Shown here in pieces: positions 17,856 to 27,422 of a stretch of 64,000 nt of DNA; positions within the stretch are counted from its first letter, which is position 1; each line of letters begins with the position of its first letter. A model generated the notes under the pieces. It made no database searches. It was not told the DNA's origin and saw only the letters and a program-made list of their open reading frames with translations. The DNA is from Vibrio fortis (GTDB lineage: Bacteria > Pseudomonadota > Gammaproteobacteria > Enterobacterales > Vibrionaceae), in assembly GCF_000695685.1 (NCBI RefSeq), contig NZ_JFFR01000002.1:682001-746000 (forward strand), in the 5' to 3' direction. Both the position numbers and the translations under genes were made by a program.

Positions 17856-20225
17856 ATGTACAGCGATATCACTCCTATTCACGAACACAAAAAATACTGG
17901 GCCGAATGCTACGGCACAGCTCCCTTTTTACCAACCAGTAGAAAGGAAATGGATGCTCTTGGATGGGACAGCTGCGACATTATCATCGTAACGGGCGACG
18001 CTTATGTCGATCACCCTAGCTTTGGTATGGCGATCATCGGCCGTTTGCTTGAAGCACAAGGCTTCCGCGTAGGTATTATTGCTCAACCAAAATGGGACAA
18101 TAAAGATGCTTTCATGAAGCTAGGTAAACCAAACCTATTCTTCGGCATTACTGCGGGCAACATGGACTCCATGATCAACCGTTACACCTCTGACCGCAAA
18201 TTACGTCACGATGATGCTTACACGCCAAATAACGAAGGTGGCAAGCGTCCTGACCGTGCAACACTGGTTTACTCGCAGCGTTGTCGTGAAGCATACAAAG
18301 GCACGCCGATTGTTCTAGGTGGTATTGAAGCAAGTCTTCGCCGCGTGGCTCATTACGATTACTGGTCTGACAAAGTTCGTCGTTCTGTTCTTTTCGATGC
18401 AAAAGCAGACATCCTTCTATTTGGTAACGCAGAGCGCGCATTGGTTGAAGTTGCACACCGCCTAGCCGATGGCGAAGAGATCGCGAATATGACCAACATT
18501 CGTGGTACTGCTGTCAACTTGCCTGCAGCACCAGAAGGTTACAAGATCATCGACTCTTCTCGTATCGAAAAACCAAACAAAGCCTACGTACCGGTTAACC
18601 CATACGAGGTTGAAACCCAGTGCGATACAAAGAAAGACGAAGAGCCAAAAGCGCAGCCGATTACGATCCGCCCTTCTCGCCATGATGCGAAAACAACAGC
18701 GGTTCGTATCCCTGCGTTTGAAAAGCTTAACAATGACCGCATTCTTTACGCTCACGCTAGCCGTATTCTTCACTTAGAGACGAACCCATACTCTGGTCGT
18801 GCTCTGATTCAACGTCACGGTGATCGCGAACTTTGGGTAAACCAAGCGCCAATCCCTCTGACGACAGAAGAAATGGACTACGTATTTGGCCTTGCATACA
18901 AGCGTGTCCCTCACCCTATGTACGGCAAAGCGAAGATTCCTGCTTACGACATGATCAAAACGTCAGTTAACATCATGCGTGGCTGTTTCGGTGGTTGTTC
19001 GTTCTGTTCAATTACCGAGCACGAAGGTCGTATCATTCAGAACCGCTCAAAAGAGTCTATCTTGGATGAAATCGAAGACATTAAAGAGAAAGTACCTGGC
19101 TTTACGGGCACTATCTCTGACTTAGGTGGCCCAACTGCGAACATGTACCGCTTAGGTTGTTCGGACCCGAAAGCGGAAGTGAACTGTCGTCGTCCATCGT
19201 GTGTGTTCCCTAAGATCTGTGAGAAACTAAACACAGACCACAAACACACTATCGACCTGTACCGCTCTGCACGTAAAGTGGAAGGCGTTAAGAAGATCAT
19301 GATCGCGTCTGGCGTTCGTTACGACCTAGCGATTGAGTCTCCAGAATACGTTCGTGAGTTGGTTACACACCACGTTGGTGGCTATCTGAAAATCGCACCA
19401 GAGCATACTGAAAAAGGCCCTCTTGATCTGATGATGAAGCCGGGTATGGGTACTTACGACCGCTTTAAAGAGATGTTCGAGAAGTACAGCGCTGAAGCAG
19501 GTAAGAAACAGTATCTGATCCCTTACTTCATCTCGGCTCACCCGGGTACAGAAGATGAAGACATGCTAAACCTTGCGCTTTGGCTGAAGAAACACAATTA
19601 CGAGTGTGACCAAGTTCAGAACTTCTACCCATCGCCAATGTGTAACGCAACGTCAATGTACTACTCAGAGACCAACCCTCTGAAACGCGTTAAGTACAAG
19701 AAGCGTGAAGATATTCCTGTGCCAAAAGGAGACCGTCAACGTCGTCTGCACAAGGCACTATTGCGTTACCACGATCCAGAGAACTGGAAACTGATCCGTG
19801 AAGCGCTGATCGACATGGGTAAGAAGCACCTAATCGGTGATAAGCCGGGTTGTTTGGTGCCAGAAGAAGACTTTGATGCACAAACACCAGCACAACGTCG
19901 TAAGTCTGGTCGTCACGGTGCTCACCGTTTCGCGACCAAGCACAGTAAATCTCAACCGGGTCTAGGCGGCGAGAAGCCACGTAACCATTCAGGCAAAAAA
20001 CCAGGTGGTAAGAAGCCTAACAGTAACAACGGCCAAGGTAATGGTCATCAGGGCAACGGAAATGGCGGCGGCAACGGTCGTAAACCAGCGAGCGGCTTTA
20101 TTAAGAAAGGTCCGGGCGGCCAATCTCAAGGAAACGGCAAGCCAAACCGCAACAAAGCAGGCAATGGCCAAGGTGGCAAACCTTCTGGTAACGGAAAGAC
20201 CCGCCAACGTGCGGCGCAGCGCTAA
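17856..20225 (+). CDS. ygiQ: YgiQ-family radical SAM protein
   Basis: 789 residues from the ATG at 17856 ([17 protein letters not shown]), chosen over an upstream in-frame ATG because AGAGGTCG precedes it. The N-terminal YgiQ domain (about 1–330) precedes a radical SAM core with the cluster motif CFGGCSFC (Cys-x3-Cys-x2-Cys) inside [20 protein letters not shown] second Cys-rich patch ([23 protein letters not shown]) is also conserved in the family. The last 110 residues are a Gly/Asn/Lys/Gln-rich, low-complexity basic tail that may bind nucleic acid. Biochemical role not established. Confidence 0.93.
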   Translation: MYSDITPIHEHKKYWAECYGTAPFLPTSRKEMDALGWDSCDIIIVTGDAYVDHPSFGMAIIGRLLEAQGFRVGIIAQPKWDNKDAFMKLGKPNLFFGITAGNMDSMINRYTSDRKLRHDDAYTPNNEGGKRPDRATLVYSQRCREAYKGTPIVLGGIEASLRRVAHYDYWSDKVRRSVLFDAKADILLFGNAERALVEVAHRLADGEEIANMTNIRGTAVNLPAAPEGYKIIDSSRIEKPNKAYVPVNPYEVETQCDTKKDEEPKAQPITIRPSRHDAKTTAVRIPAFEKLNNDRILYAHASRILHLETNPYSGRALIQRHGDRELWVNQAPIPLTTEEMDYVFGLAYKRVPHPMYGKAKIPAYDMIKTSVNIMRGCFGGCSFCSITEHEGRIIQNRSKESILDEIEDIKEKVPGFTGTISDLGGPTANMYRLGCSDPKAEVNCRRPSCVFPKICEKLNTDHKHTIDLYRSARKVEGVKKIMIASGVRYDLAIESPEYVRELVTHHVGGYLKIAPEHTEKGPLDLMMKPGMGTYDRFKEMFEKYSAEAGKKQYLIPYFISAHPGTEDEDMLNLALWLKKHNYECDQVQNFYPSPMCNATSMYYSETNPLKRVKYKKREDIPVPKGDRQRRLHKALLRYHDPENWKLIREALIDMGKKHLIGDKPGCLVPEEDFDAQTPAQRRKSGRHGAHRFATKHSKSQPGLGGEKPRNHSGKKPGGKKPNSNNGQGNGHQGNGNGGGNGRKPASGFIKKGPGGQSQGNGKPNRNKAGNGQGGKPSGNGKTRQRAAQR

Positions 20226-20302
20226 CTCTTCATAACAACGAGAGCTTTCAGTAGCGACGTTAACTTTAAGTAGTTAAGCGACAACCCTTCGCTTTAAATG
20301 AC

Positions 20303-20337
20303 AAAAGTCCAAGTGATTTCCCCACTTGGACTTTTTT
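20303..20337. terminator. Bidirectional terminator, ygiQ / gtrA-like
   Basis: AAAAGTCCAAGTG/CACTTGGACTTTT stem flanked by A-run and T-run between converging genes. Confidence 0.9.
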
Positions 20338-20359
20338 GTTTCTGTGGCTAGATGAGTGG

Positions 20360-20821
20360 CTAAGCTTGAGTTTGTTTAAACACCCAAGCCTTGCTGAGTA
20401 AGTAGTTACTGACCATTCCAACCAACACCCCGACCGCCATAGCCAAAAACAGCGAGCCATAAAATTCAGGCAGTATTAATGTGAGAGCCTTGAAACATAT
20501 CAAATTGGGTACAGCCGATATCATTGCGGAGGTCATGAACTTTTGCCACTGCTTAAAATCATCCCTGCGTGACCCTGTCCCTTGGTATTCGAACGTTAGT
20601 ACTCTGTTACCTATCCAAGTGCTGGTTGCCGCGACTAGAAAGGCCAACATTCTTGCCCACATCACCGACAAATCACCCACAAAATGAAACAGTGCAAAAG
20701 CGGCACAATCAACGACAAATCCACCAGCACCAACACATGCAAACTTAATTAGCTGATGATGAGACCTCAATACTCTTTCGATACTTGAGGTCATCGTTCT
20801 AAAGTGAAATGGCATTTTCAT
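20360..20821 (-). CDS. GtrA-family membrane protein
   Basis: 153 residues with four membrane helices and the GtrA pattern (LIKFACVGAGGFVVDCAAFALFHF, WIGNRVLTFEY, NYLLSKAWVF). GtrA proteins are proposed to flip undecaprenyl- or polyprenyl-phosphate-linked sugars across the inner membrane. The start at 20821 overlaps the GT39 stop by 23 bases; an ATG at 20794 is an alternative. Last gene of a three-gene operon with GT39 and GT2. Confidence 0.88.
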   Translation of the reverse strand: MKMPFHFRTMTSSIERVLRSHHQLIKFACVGAGGFVVDCAAFALFHFVGDLSVMWARMLAFLVAATSTWIGNRVLTFEYQGTGSRRDDFKQWQKFMTSAMISAVPNLICFKALTLILPEFYGSLFLAMAVGVLVGMVSNYLLSKAWVFKQTQA

Positions 20822-22274
20822 CGAGAATCTTTACGGCAACGGACTCTGCAACTGCAGTCGAACTCATTGGCTTACAACTGAATAGCGCGCGTTTCTGTTT
20901 ATCAACGGGTTCTCGCACACAGCTCAATGCATTCTGTGCAATGACCGACTCAACTTCTGCCTTCTTGCCAATTAAGTAGAACTTTTCACTCGTATCTGCC
21001 TCTGAGATATCGGTGATTTTTTTGGCTTGTCCTAAGCTATAGAACTGACCCGAGAATGGACGCTTGCCTATGTAGTAACTTGGGGCATCATCCTCAATAT
21101 GGTTGAAGATAATGCGGTCACTCTTCTCGTTCGCCTTACCAAGGTTCAAGTACACCATGGCAATCATGAGTAGCACAGGTAGCACTAGCGCGACACTTGA
21201 GAACCACTTCTTATCTTTCTCTACCACCAGCATTGCTACTAGCAAACCTAATGCTGGAATCCCCGGTAACACGTAAGCAGGGAGAATATTTCCTGCCATA
21301 GTGAACAGCAGTAGTGGTGAAATCAGCCAACAAATTAGGAACGAAAATAAGCCACTGTTGGTTTGATTTTGCTCTTTGATCTTCTGGCGACGAGCAAACG
21401 CCAGTATTGGCAGTACAATCGACCAAGGAGCTGCCGCTTGAATCCAGAATACCCAAATCATGCCTCGAGCTTCGTCGTGAGCGGAACCATAGAGGTCGCC
21501 TTCCCAACCGCTTACAACAAAACGCTTGAAGTGTTCGCCAACGATGAAGTAATCGATAAAACCCGGTGTCGCCATTTCCGCCATAATGTACCATGGCAGC
21601 GCAATCGCCATCATTAACGCCAAGCCAGAGACAATTGGAAAACGCTGCCACAGGGCTTTGAATGCACCAGTCAATCCATGTTGTAAAACAAGCCACGGGA
21701 AAACCGCGATACCCATGATCACAATCGCGACAGGACCTTTGGCAAGCAGACCGCAAGCAAGACCAATGAAACCGACATAACCCCAAGCATTATTAATACG
21801 CTTGCTGCCCTCTCCTTTCCAACACAGGTAGAAGCCGAGCATAGCGATGGTCATAGCCAACGTCAGGGCAATATCCGTCATCACCGCGCCCGCAGCAATC
21901 GAGAAAATGCCACACGTTGCCAGTACCACAGCAGCAACCAATGCGCTCTGTCCGGTACGTTTAGCAAAATAGGCGATCAATAAGATAGTGAATACGCCCG
22001 CTAGCCAATGAGGAGCACGGACTGCGAATTCACTCAAACCAAACAGCTCGATGCCAGCAGCGCTCATCCAAGTAAACAGTGGCGGCTTACCCCAAAAAGG
22101 CACACCGTAGTCAAATTGCGGTGTAAGCCAGTTGCCGGTTTCAACCATCAAGCGAGCCATTTCGCCATAACGTGCTTCAGTAGTATCCATCAACGGATAC
22201 GTCGCCAGTGACAGCAACCTAAGAATTAGCGCAAAGGCTAATAAATACCACAGATGCGTTCTGTTCAGGCTCAT
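20799..22274 (-). CDS. Glycosyltransferase family 39 (ArnT/PMT-like) membrane protein
   Basis: 491 residues, an integral membrane GT-C transferase. The first luminal loop carries the family's DTTEARYGEMARLM motif (acidic catalytic residue) and WGKPPLFTWMSAAG. About twelve hydrophobic segments follow, then a short C-terminal periplasmic domain (about 385–491). GT39 enzymes transfer a sugar from polyprenyl-phosphate to lipid A, O-antigen or protein. The companion GT2 would make the lipid-linked sugar and GtrA would flip it. It overlaps the GT2 gene by four bases (ATGA). Confidence 0.88.
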   Translation of the reverse strand: MSLNRTHLWYLLAFALILRLLSLATYPLMDTTEARYGEMARLMVETGNWLTPQFDYGVPFWGKPPLFTWMSAAGIELFGLSEFAVRAPHWLAGVFTILLIAYFAKRTGQSALVAAVVLATCGIFSIAAGAVMTDIALTLAMTIAMLGFYLCWKGEGSKRINNAWGYVGFIGLACGLLAKGPVAIVIMGIAVFPWLVLQHGLTGAFKALWQRFPIVSGLALMMAIALPWYIMAEMATPGFIDYFIVGEHFKRFVVSGWEGDLYGSAHDEARGMIWVFWIQAAAPWSIVLPILAFARRQKIKEQNQTNSGLFSFLICWLISPLLLFTMAGNILPAYVLPGIPALGLLVAMLVVEKDKKWFSSVALVLPVLLMIAMVYLNLGKANEKSDRIIFNHIEDDAPSYYIGKRPFSGQFYSLGQAKKITDISEADTSEKFYLIGKKAEVESVIAQNALSCVREPVDKQKRALFSCKPMSSTAVAESVAVKILDENAISL

Positions 22275-23290
22275 GCTGATTCCTCTAATTTATACGTTGT
22301 CTTGAGTGCCGGTTTATCGACAACAGATTGAATGAGATACAAAGGGCGATTTTTGGTTTCGATGAAGATACGGCCAATGTATTCGCCCATCAGACCAATA
22401 CTAAGAAGCTGGATACCACCAAGCGCCAACTGGACAACCATCATCGACGGATAACCCGTGATTGGCTCACCAAACATCAAGGTTTTAAAGATGATAAACA
22501 TGCCGTAAACGAAGGCACTAAGAGCGACCATACTGCCAAGCGCGGTTGCGATACGCAGTGGTCGAATAGAGAAAGAGGTGATGCCATCCATCGCCAAGCC
22601 AAGCAGCTTAAGGTAGTTCCATTTGGTCTCACCACAAAAGCGTGCATCGCGTTTGAATTGCACTGTGGTTTGTTTGAAGCCAGGCCAAGAGAAGATGCCT
22701 TTCATGTAGCGGTTACGCTCTGGAAGCTGATTGATGTGATCGACAACTTCACGGCTTAGCAGACGAAAATCACCCACATTTTCAGGTACATCAATTTTTG
22801 CTGCGGCGTTCATTACGCGATAAAAGCTTGCTGCTGAGAACTTCTTAAACCAAGTCTCGCCATCGCGCTGACTGCGCTGCATATTGACAACGTCATAGCC
22901 TTCTCGCCATTTGGAAACCATATCTGGAATCAGTTCTGGTGGATCTTGTAAGTCCGCATCCAATAAGATCACCGCTTGACCACGGCAATGTTCTAAACCT
23001 GCGCTCATCGCAGACTCTTTACCAAAATTACGTGATAGACCAATGACTGAAATAGAGCTCGCAATTGACTTAAACGACTCCACCAAAGCCAAGCTATTGT
23101 CTTTGCTACCATCATCGACATAGACGATCTCACTCGAGATGGGCAATTCATCAAGTACCTTAGTTAAGCGCGAGTGAAATTCGGGCAGTACTTCCTCTTC
23201 ATTAAAGAAAGGCACAATGATAGACAGCGAGATTGCTGGGCTAATTTGAGGTTCGCTTGAGCGGCGCGAATTGATATGAAGTTCAGTCAT
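22271..23290 (-). CDS. Glycosyltransferase family 2, polyprenyl-phosphate sugar synthase (GtrB/DPM-like)
   Basis: 340 residues from the ATG at 23290; reading from 23341 adds 17 non-family residues. GT-A fold with SIIVPFFNEEEVLPEF, YVDDGSKDNSL, GLSRNFGKESAMSAGLEH and the metal-binding LLDADLQDPPELIP. Two C-terminal membrane helices (ATALGSMVALSAFVYGMFIIF, MVVQLALGGIQLLSIGLMG) anchor it. Matches GtrB/ArnC-type enzymes that load a sugar on undecaprenyl-phosphate. First gene of the operon; divergent from the response regulator gene. Confidence 0.9.
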   Translation of the reverse strand: MTELHINSRRSSEPQISPAISLSIIVPFFNEEEVLPEFHSRLTKVLDELPISSEIVYVDDGSKDNSLALVESFKSIASSISVIGLSRNFGKESAMSAGLEHCRGQAVILLDADLQDPPELIPDMVSKWREGYDVVNMQRSQRDGETWFKKFSAASFYRVMNAAAKIDVPENVGDFRLLSREVVDHINQLPERNRYMKGIFSWPGFKQTTVQFKRDARFCGETKWNYLKLLGLAMDGITSFSIRPLRIATALGSMVALSAFVYGMFIIFKTLMFGEPITGYPSMMVVQLALGGIQLLSIGLMGEYIGRIFIETKNRPLYLIQSVVDKPALKTTYKLEESA

Positions 23291-23407
23291 AATACGGTCT
23301 TCTATTTTTTGATTCCGTAAGCAGACTAACCACCGCCCCATGAAAGTTATGTTATTGACATATTTTTCACGTCAATTCAGGATGATCGTCATAACAAATA
23401 AGTCCTA

Positions 23408-24097
23408 ATGAGTAATGAGATGAAACGAGTATTGCTGGTAGAAGATAACCGTGAAATTGCAGGTGTACTGTTCGACTACTTTGAGTGTATTGGCATGGAG
23501 CTCGATTATGCTGATAATGGCGAACTCGGCTTACAACTCGCCATGGATAACTCTTTCGATATCATTATCCTAGACTTGATGTTACCTCGCATGGATGGAC
23601 TCACTGTCTGCAACAAACTCCGCGAGAACGGCAACACCACCCCTATTCTGATGCTCACTGCACTAGATAGCCGAGACGACATGCTCGCTGGGTTTGAACA
23701 TGGTGCCGATGATTACCTAACTAAACCGTTTGACCTCGATATCCTGGAAGCTCGAATGAAAGCGTTAGTTCGCCGATATCACGGCACCGTAGCATCGAGT
23801 AAATTGGTATTTGGTGAAATCAGCATTGACCAAAAGACACGTAAAGCTTATCGACAAGACAAGCTATTGGCTCTCAACCCAACGACTTATACCATCCTTG
23901 AGATGTTATGTAAGAGTGCGCCGGATGTGGTTACCCGTGAGGATATCTCCTATAAGCTTTGGGAAGAAGACGAACCCAATAATGATGTCCTACGTAGCCA
24001 CATTTACCAGCTAAGAAACCAACTAGACAAACCTTTTGACCAACAGATGCTGATTACCGTGCCTAAGATCGGTTTTCGATTGGAGTCCAACTCGTGA
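23408..24097 (+). CDS. OmpR-family response regulator
   Basis: 229 residues. Receiver domain (about 6–120): VEDN acidic pocket, phospho-acceptor Asp in IIILDLMLPRMDG, conserved MLTA and the Lys in DYLTKPFD. C-terminal winged-helix OmpR/PhoB DNA-binding domain (about 130–229: NPTTYTILEMLCKSAPDVVTRE, LRSHIYQLRNQLD, TVPKIGFRLE). It overlaps the kinase gene by four bases (GTGA). Divergent from the GT2–GT39–GtrA operon, a plausible target by analogy with PmrA control of lipid A modification. Confidence 0.92.
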   Translation: MSNEMKRVLLVEDNREIAGVLFDYFECIGMELDYADNGELGLQLAMDNSFDIIILDLMLPRMDGLTVCNKLRENGNTTPILMLTALDSRDDMLAGFEHGADDYLTKPFDLDILEARMKALVRRYHGTVASSKLVFGEISIDQKTRKAYRQDKLLALNPTTYTILEMLCKSAPDVVTREDISYKLWEEDEPNNDVLRSHIYQLRNQLDKPFDQQMLITVPKIGFRLESNS

Positions 24098-25365
24098 TAT
24101 TAAACGTACTGAGCAGCACAAAAAGCCTAACCGGTCGACTCGCCCTGTTCTTTGGGTTGATGGCCGTTATCATTACAGCCTTTGTCTATGCGGTCTTTAT
24201 CGCTGCTCTGTACCTATCAGAAGACCGAGTCGGTGAAAGACGTATCCTTATCGACCGAAACTATGCCGTCACCCTCTTTGAAGCCGGAGCGCAAGGTGAA
24301 GTCCGAATTGATGACCTCACCACCGCTTTCAATGACCCTGCTCTGGTGCCAGATCGCTATCAAAAATATATCGATAACAAAGAGAGTTTTATTGGCGAGG
24401 TCGGCGATGAGCCACATTCGCGCATGGTGTATGTCGGAGAGTACTCTCACGAAGGGGTAACCTATCCTCTTATCTTACTCTCTGAAATAGACCGAATAGA
24501 ATTTGACGTCACAGAGCTTCTCTATGCGACCTCCTTTGTCCTCACATTGTTGGCGATTCTAATCTTCAGCTTTGGGGCACTGCTGTACCGTCTATCTCAA
24601 CGATTAATCGAGCCATTTAATTCACTGGCAAAACAGTTAGAGAGCAATAAAAACAACCTCAACCAGGAGTTTTCCGTCCAAGAAGGAGCTGCGATTGAGT
24701 TTCGCCAACTTACCAACCAGCTCAATGAGTACCGCCGCGAAATCAATGCGCTAGTAAAACGTGAACAAGCTTTCGCCCGCTACTCTAGTCATGAACTGCG
24801 CACGCCTCTTACCGTTGCGCGAGGTTCGAACAAACTGCTTCTACGCAGTCAGATGACTGAGTTCCAACACCGCCAAGTAAAACGTGTCGACGATGCAGTC
24901 TCTCAAATGTCGGAAATGGTTGACGCGCTGCTAGGGCTAGTACGTTATGAACGAAATCAAGACGACGCGCCAATTCGCCTGTTCAGCCAGCAAGAGCTCG
25001 AACAGATCATTGCGAAGAACTCTGCACAAGCGAGCGAAAAGCAAGTAGATGTGACACTGGAAGTTGAAGGTGAGCCCAGCATTCGAGCCACCAGCGCAAT
25101 ACTTAATATGTTGATTGGCAACCTGCTGAGAAACGCCATTGCTGCCACCAACCGTGGCAAAGTGGAAATCACACTGACCCAGCATTTGATCAGTATCCAT
25201 GACCAAGGTGAAGGGTTGACTGAACAGTACAACCCAAGTGGACACGGCTTGGGGTTGCTAATCGTGGAAGATCTCTGTAACCGATACCATTGGGATTTTG
25301 AGCTCGTTAATCATCAAGATGGTGGCTGCGTGGCACTGGTGGTATTTGACCAACAACCACAATGA
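24094..25365 (+). CDS. Sensor histidine kinase
   Basis: 423 residues from the GTG overlapping the regulator stop. Membrane helix 1 (about 13–35), a periplasmic sensor of roughly 115 residues, helix 2 (about 148–170), a linker coil, the H-box FARYSSHELRTPLTVARGS, the N-box NLLRNAIAATNRG and a G-box GHGLGLLIVEDLCNRY. All phosphotransfer and ATP residues are present. The sensor domain is short and without an obvious cofactor motif; signal unknown. Confidence 0.9.
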   Translation: MILNVLSSTKSLTGRLALFFGLMAVIITAFVYAVFIAALYLSEDRVGERRILIDRNYAVTLFEAGAQGEVRIDDLTTAFNDPALVPDRYQKYIDNKESFIGEVGDEPHSRMVYVGEYSHEGVTYPLILLSEIDRIEFDVTELLYATSFVLTLLAILIFSFGALLYRLSQRLIEPFNSLAKQLESNKNNLNQEFSVQEGAAIEFRQLTNQLNEYRREINALVKREQAFARYSSHELRTPLTVARGSNKLLLRSQMTEFQHRQVKRVDDAVSQMSEMVDALLGLVRYERNQDDAPIRLFSQQELEQIIAKNSAQASEKQVDVTLEVEGEPSIRATSAILNMLIGNLLRNAIAATNRGKVEITLTQHLISIHDQGEGLTEQYNPSGHGLGLLIVEDLCNRYHWDFELVNHQDGGCVALVVFDQQPQ

Positions 25366-25397
25366 TTTCAATCTCACACTAAACGCACAAGACCCGA

Positions 25398-25425
25398 TGT
25401 TTGGGTGAACTATCCACCCAAACAT
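25398..25425 (+). terminator. Hairpin after the histidine kinase gene
   Basis: Perfect ATGTTTGGGTG/CACCCAAACAT stem with a six-base loop, 33 bases after the kinase stop; it lacks a good T-run, so factor-independent termination is uncertain. Confidence 0.45.
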
Positions 25426-25510
25426 TGATTCAAACGGTTTACTTGAACTGCCAGTTACCTGATACTGCGCCTCCAAATGTTCAACATGTGCCCCGTAGCC
25501 CCCATCCGAC

Positions 25511-26437
25511 ATGAAACTCAACAATAGCCCCATCACCCAACACCAATTCAATGGCCGCACTTTCTTTTTAAAGCGTGATGATCAATTGCATACCCATTTT
25601 TGTGGCAACAAAGCGCGTAAGTTCATGCAGCTTCTTGAAGAAGAGCATCCGAACATCACGACATTGATCTGCTATGGTTCTGCCCAAGCAAACTCGTTGT
25701 TATCACTGGCTGCACTGGCAAAGATAAAGGGTTGGAATTTGGAGTTTTACGTTGACCACTTACCTCAATGGTTGATTGATAAGCCGATAGGAAACTACCG
25801 TGGTGCGTTGGACCTTGGCGCCAAGGTAATCAGCATGCAAGTGGTCGCTAGTGACTTGCACCCAAGAGATTATATCGAGCAAGTCAGACAACCGGGCCCC
25901 GATTGTATCGTGCTCCCAGAAGGTGGACGCAGCAAGATGTCTGAGTATGGTGTAAAGCAGCTCGCAATGGAGATCCTAAGCTGGACACGTTTCGAGCCTA
26001 AGTATGACTTTGTCATCGCCCTACCAGCAGGCACGGGGAGCACCGCTCTTTATCTCCACAAACATCTTAAAGTGCACAACATTCCCGTCATTACCTGTGC
26101 TTGTGTTGGCGGTAATGAATACCTGACAAAGCAGTTTGAAGAACTGGGTGAAAACGATCATCCACAAGTTCTTCCTCTGGAGACCAAGCATCACTTCGGT
26201 AAACTCTATCAACGAGATTACCAAATGTGGCTCAACCTCCTAGAAGAGACCGATGTCGAGTTTGATCTACTCTACGACCCTTTGATGTGGCAATGTCTAG
26301 AGCAATGGCAACAAGATAACCCAGACAAAACACTGATCTATATTCATCAAGGTGGCTTGCTCGGCAACGAATCTATGCTGCCTCGCTATCAACGTAAATA
26401 CCCGGAAATGACTGCCAATCAGACACTGGATTGGTAG
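25511..26437 (+). CDS. ACC deaminase / D-cysteine desulfhydrase-family PLP enzyme
   Basis: 308 residues of the fold-type II PLP family that includes 1-aminocyclopropane-1-carboxylate deaminase and D-cysteine desulfhydrase. The N-terminus has FFLKRDDQLHTHFCGNKARKF, with the Schiff-base Lys in GNKARK; then CYGSAQANSLLSLAALAK, LPEGGRS and the phosphate-binding PAGTGST. Which reaction it performs cannot be settled by eye; D-cysteine desulfhydrase or a related D-amino-acid lyase is likeliest in a non-rhizosphere bacterium. Confidence 0.8.
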   Translation: MKLNNSPITQHQFNGRTFFLKRDDQLHTHFCGNKARKFMQLLEEEHPNITTLICYGSAQANSLLSLAALAKIKGWNLEFYVDHLPQWLIDKPIGNYRGALDLGAKVISMQVVASDLHPRDYIEQVRQPGPDCIVLPEGGRSKMSEYGVKQLAMEILSWTRFEPKYDFVIALPAGTGSTALYLHKHLKVHNIPVITCACVGGNEYLTKQFEELGENDHPQVLPLETKHHFGKLYQRDYQMWLNLLEETDVEFDLLYDPLMWQCLEQWQQDNPDKTLIYIHQGGLLGNESMLPRYQRKYPEMTANQTLDW

Positions 26438-26547
26438 TCAGTTTCAGTATTGCCTTCGAAGTAATATCTCGTTTTATATTGTCAGCCATGCAGCAGTAAA
26501 GTTCTTTTCTATACTTTCCATTGGGAAAATACCTACAGGAAGGACAT

Positions 26548-27285
26548 ATGCAGATTAGAACGGCTCTATCTTTACTCAGTGCAGCACTCTGTGCCCCTGT
26601 TATCGCTGGCGAAAATATACCTTATACGGTGGATGGCCTGGACTACGAAGGTTATTGGAGCGAATCCAGTGACAATGCGCCATTGGTGCTGCTTGTTCAC
26701 GACTGGGATGGCTTGACTGACTACGAAAAAAAGCGAGCAGAGATGCTCAATGAACTGGGTTACAACGTATTTGCTGTCGACCTTTTTGGCAAAGGTATTC
26801 GCCCAACTGAGGTGAAAGACAAAAAACAACACACGGGTGAGCTCTACAAAGACCGTGAAAAGATGCGTTCACTGCTCGTTGGTGCTGCCGCTCAAGCGGA
26901 GAAGCTGGGTGGAAACCTCGATAACAACGTCATGATGGGATACTGTTTTGGTGGCGCTGCCGTCTTAGAAGCGGCTCGGGCTGCGATTCCATCTAAAGCT
27001 TATGTCTCTTTCCATGGCGGTCTATCAACACCTGACGGGCAAGACTACTCCCAAACCCCGTCCCAAGTCGTCATTTTCCACGGTACTGCGGATGCCATGA
27101 TCTCTATGGCGGATTTTGGCAGCCTGGCTGAACAACTGGAATCAGCAAACGTTGAACATGAAATGCTGACGTATAGCGGCGCGCCTCATGCATTCACTGT
27201 GTTTGGCTCTATGAACTATCAACTCGAAGCCGACCAGAAGTCTTGGGCTCGCTTTACCGAAGTGCTTGAGTCCGCGACACAATAA
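26548..27285 (+). CDS. Secreted dienelactone hydrolase-family protein
   Basis: 245 residues from the ATG at 26548, which has AGGAAGGAC just before it; the upstream ATG at 26521 would place the signal peptide internally. Signal peptide MQIRTALSLLSAALCAPVIAG, then an alpha/beta hydrolase of the DLH family: VHDWDGLTDYEKKRA, FAVDLFGKG, the nucleophile Cys in MGYCFGGAAVLE (DLH uses Cys where most hydrolases use Ser), Asp/His partners in FHGTADAMI and GAPHAFTVFG. Likely periplasmic; substrate unknown. Confidence 0.87.
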   Translation: MQIRTALSLLSAALCAPVIAGENIPYTVDGLDYEGYWSESSDNAPLVLLVHDWDGLTDYEKKRAEMLNELGYNVFAVDLFGKGIRPTEVKDKKQHTGELYKDREKMRSLLVGAAAQAEKLGGNLDNNVMMGYCFGGAAVLEAARAAIPSKAYVSFHGGLSTPDGQDYSQTPSQVVIFHGTADAMISMADFGSLAEQLESANVEHEMLTYSGAPHAFTVFGSMNYQLEADQKSWARFTEVLESATQ

Positions 27286-27311
27286 CTCCACATCCGACAT
27301 CCCATATACAA

Positions 27312-27344
27312 AAAAGCGCCTCTCAATAATTTGGAGGCGCTTTT
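27312..27344. terminator. Terminator after the DLH gene
   Basis: AAAAGCGCCTC/GGAGGCGCTTTT stem with a 10-base loop and T-run, 27 bases after the stop; it may also act on the convergent dadA transcript. Confidence 0.88.
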
Positions 27345-27372
27345 GGATATCTCATTGTTTCACAGAGCTTTT

Positions 27373-27414
<42 letters not shown>

Positions 27415-27422
27415 TCAAGATT

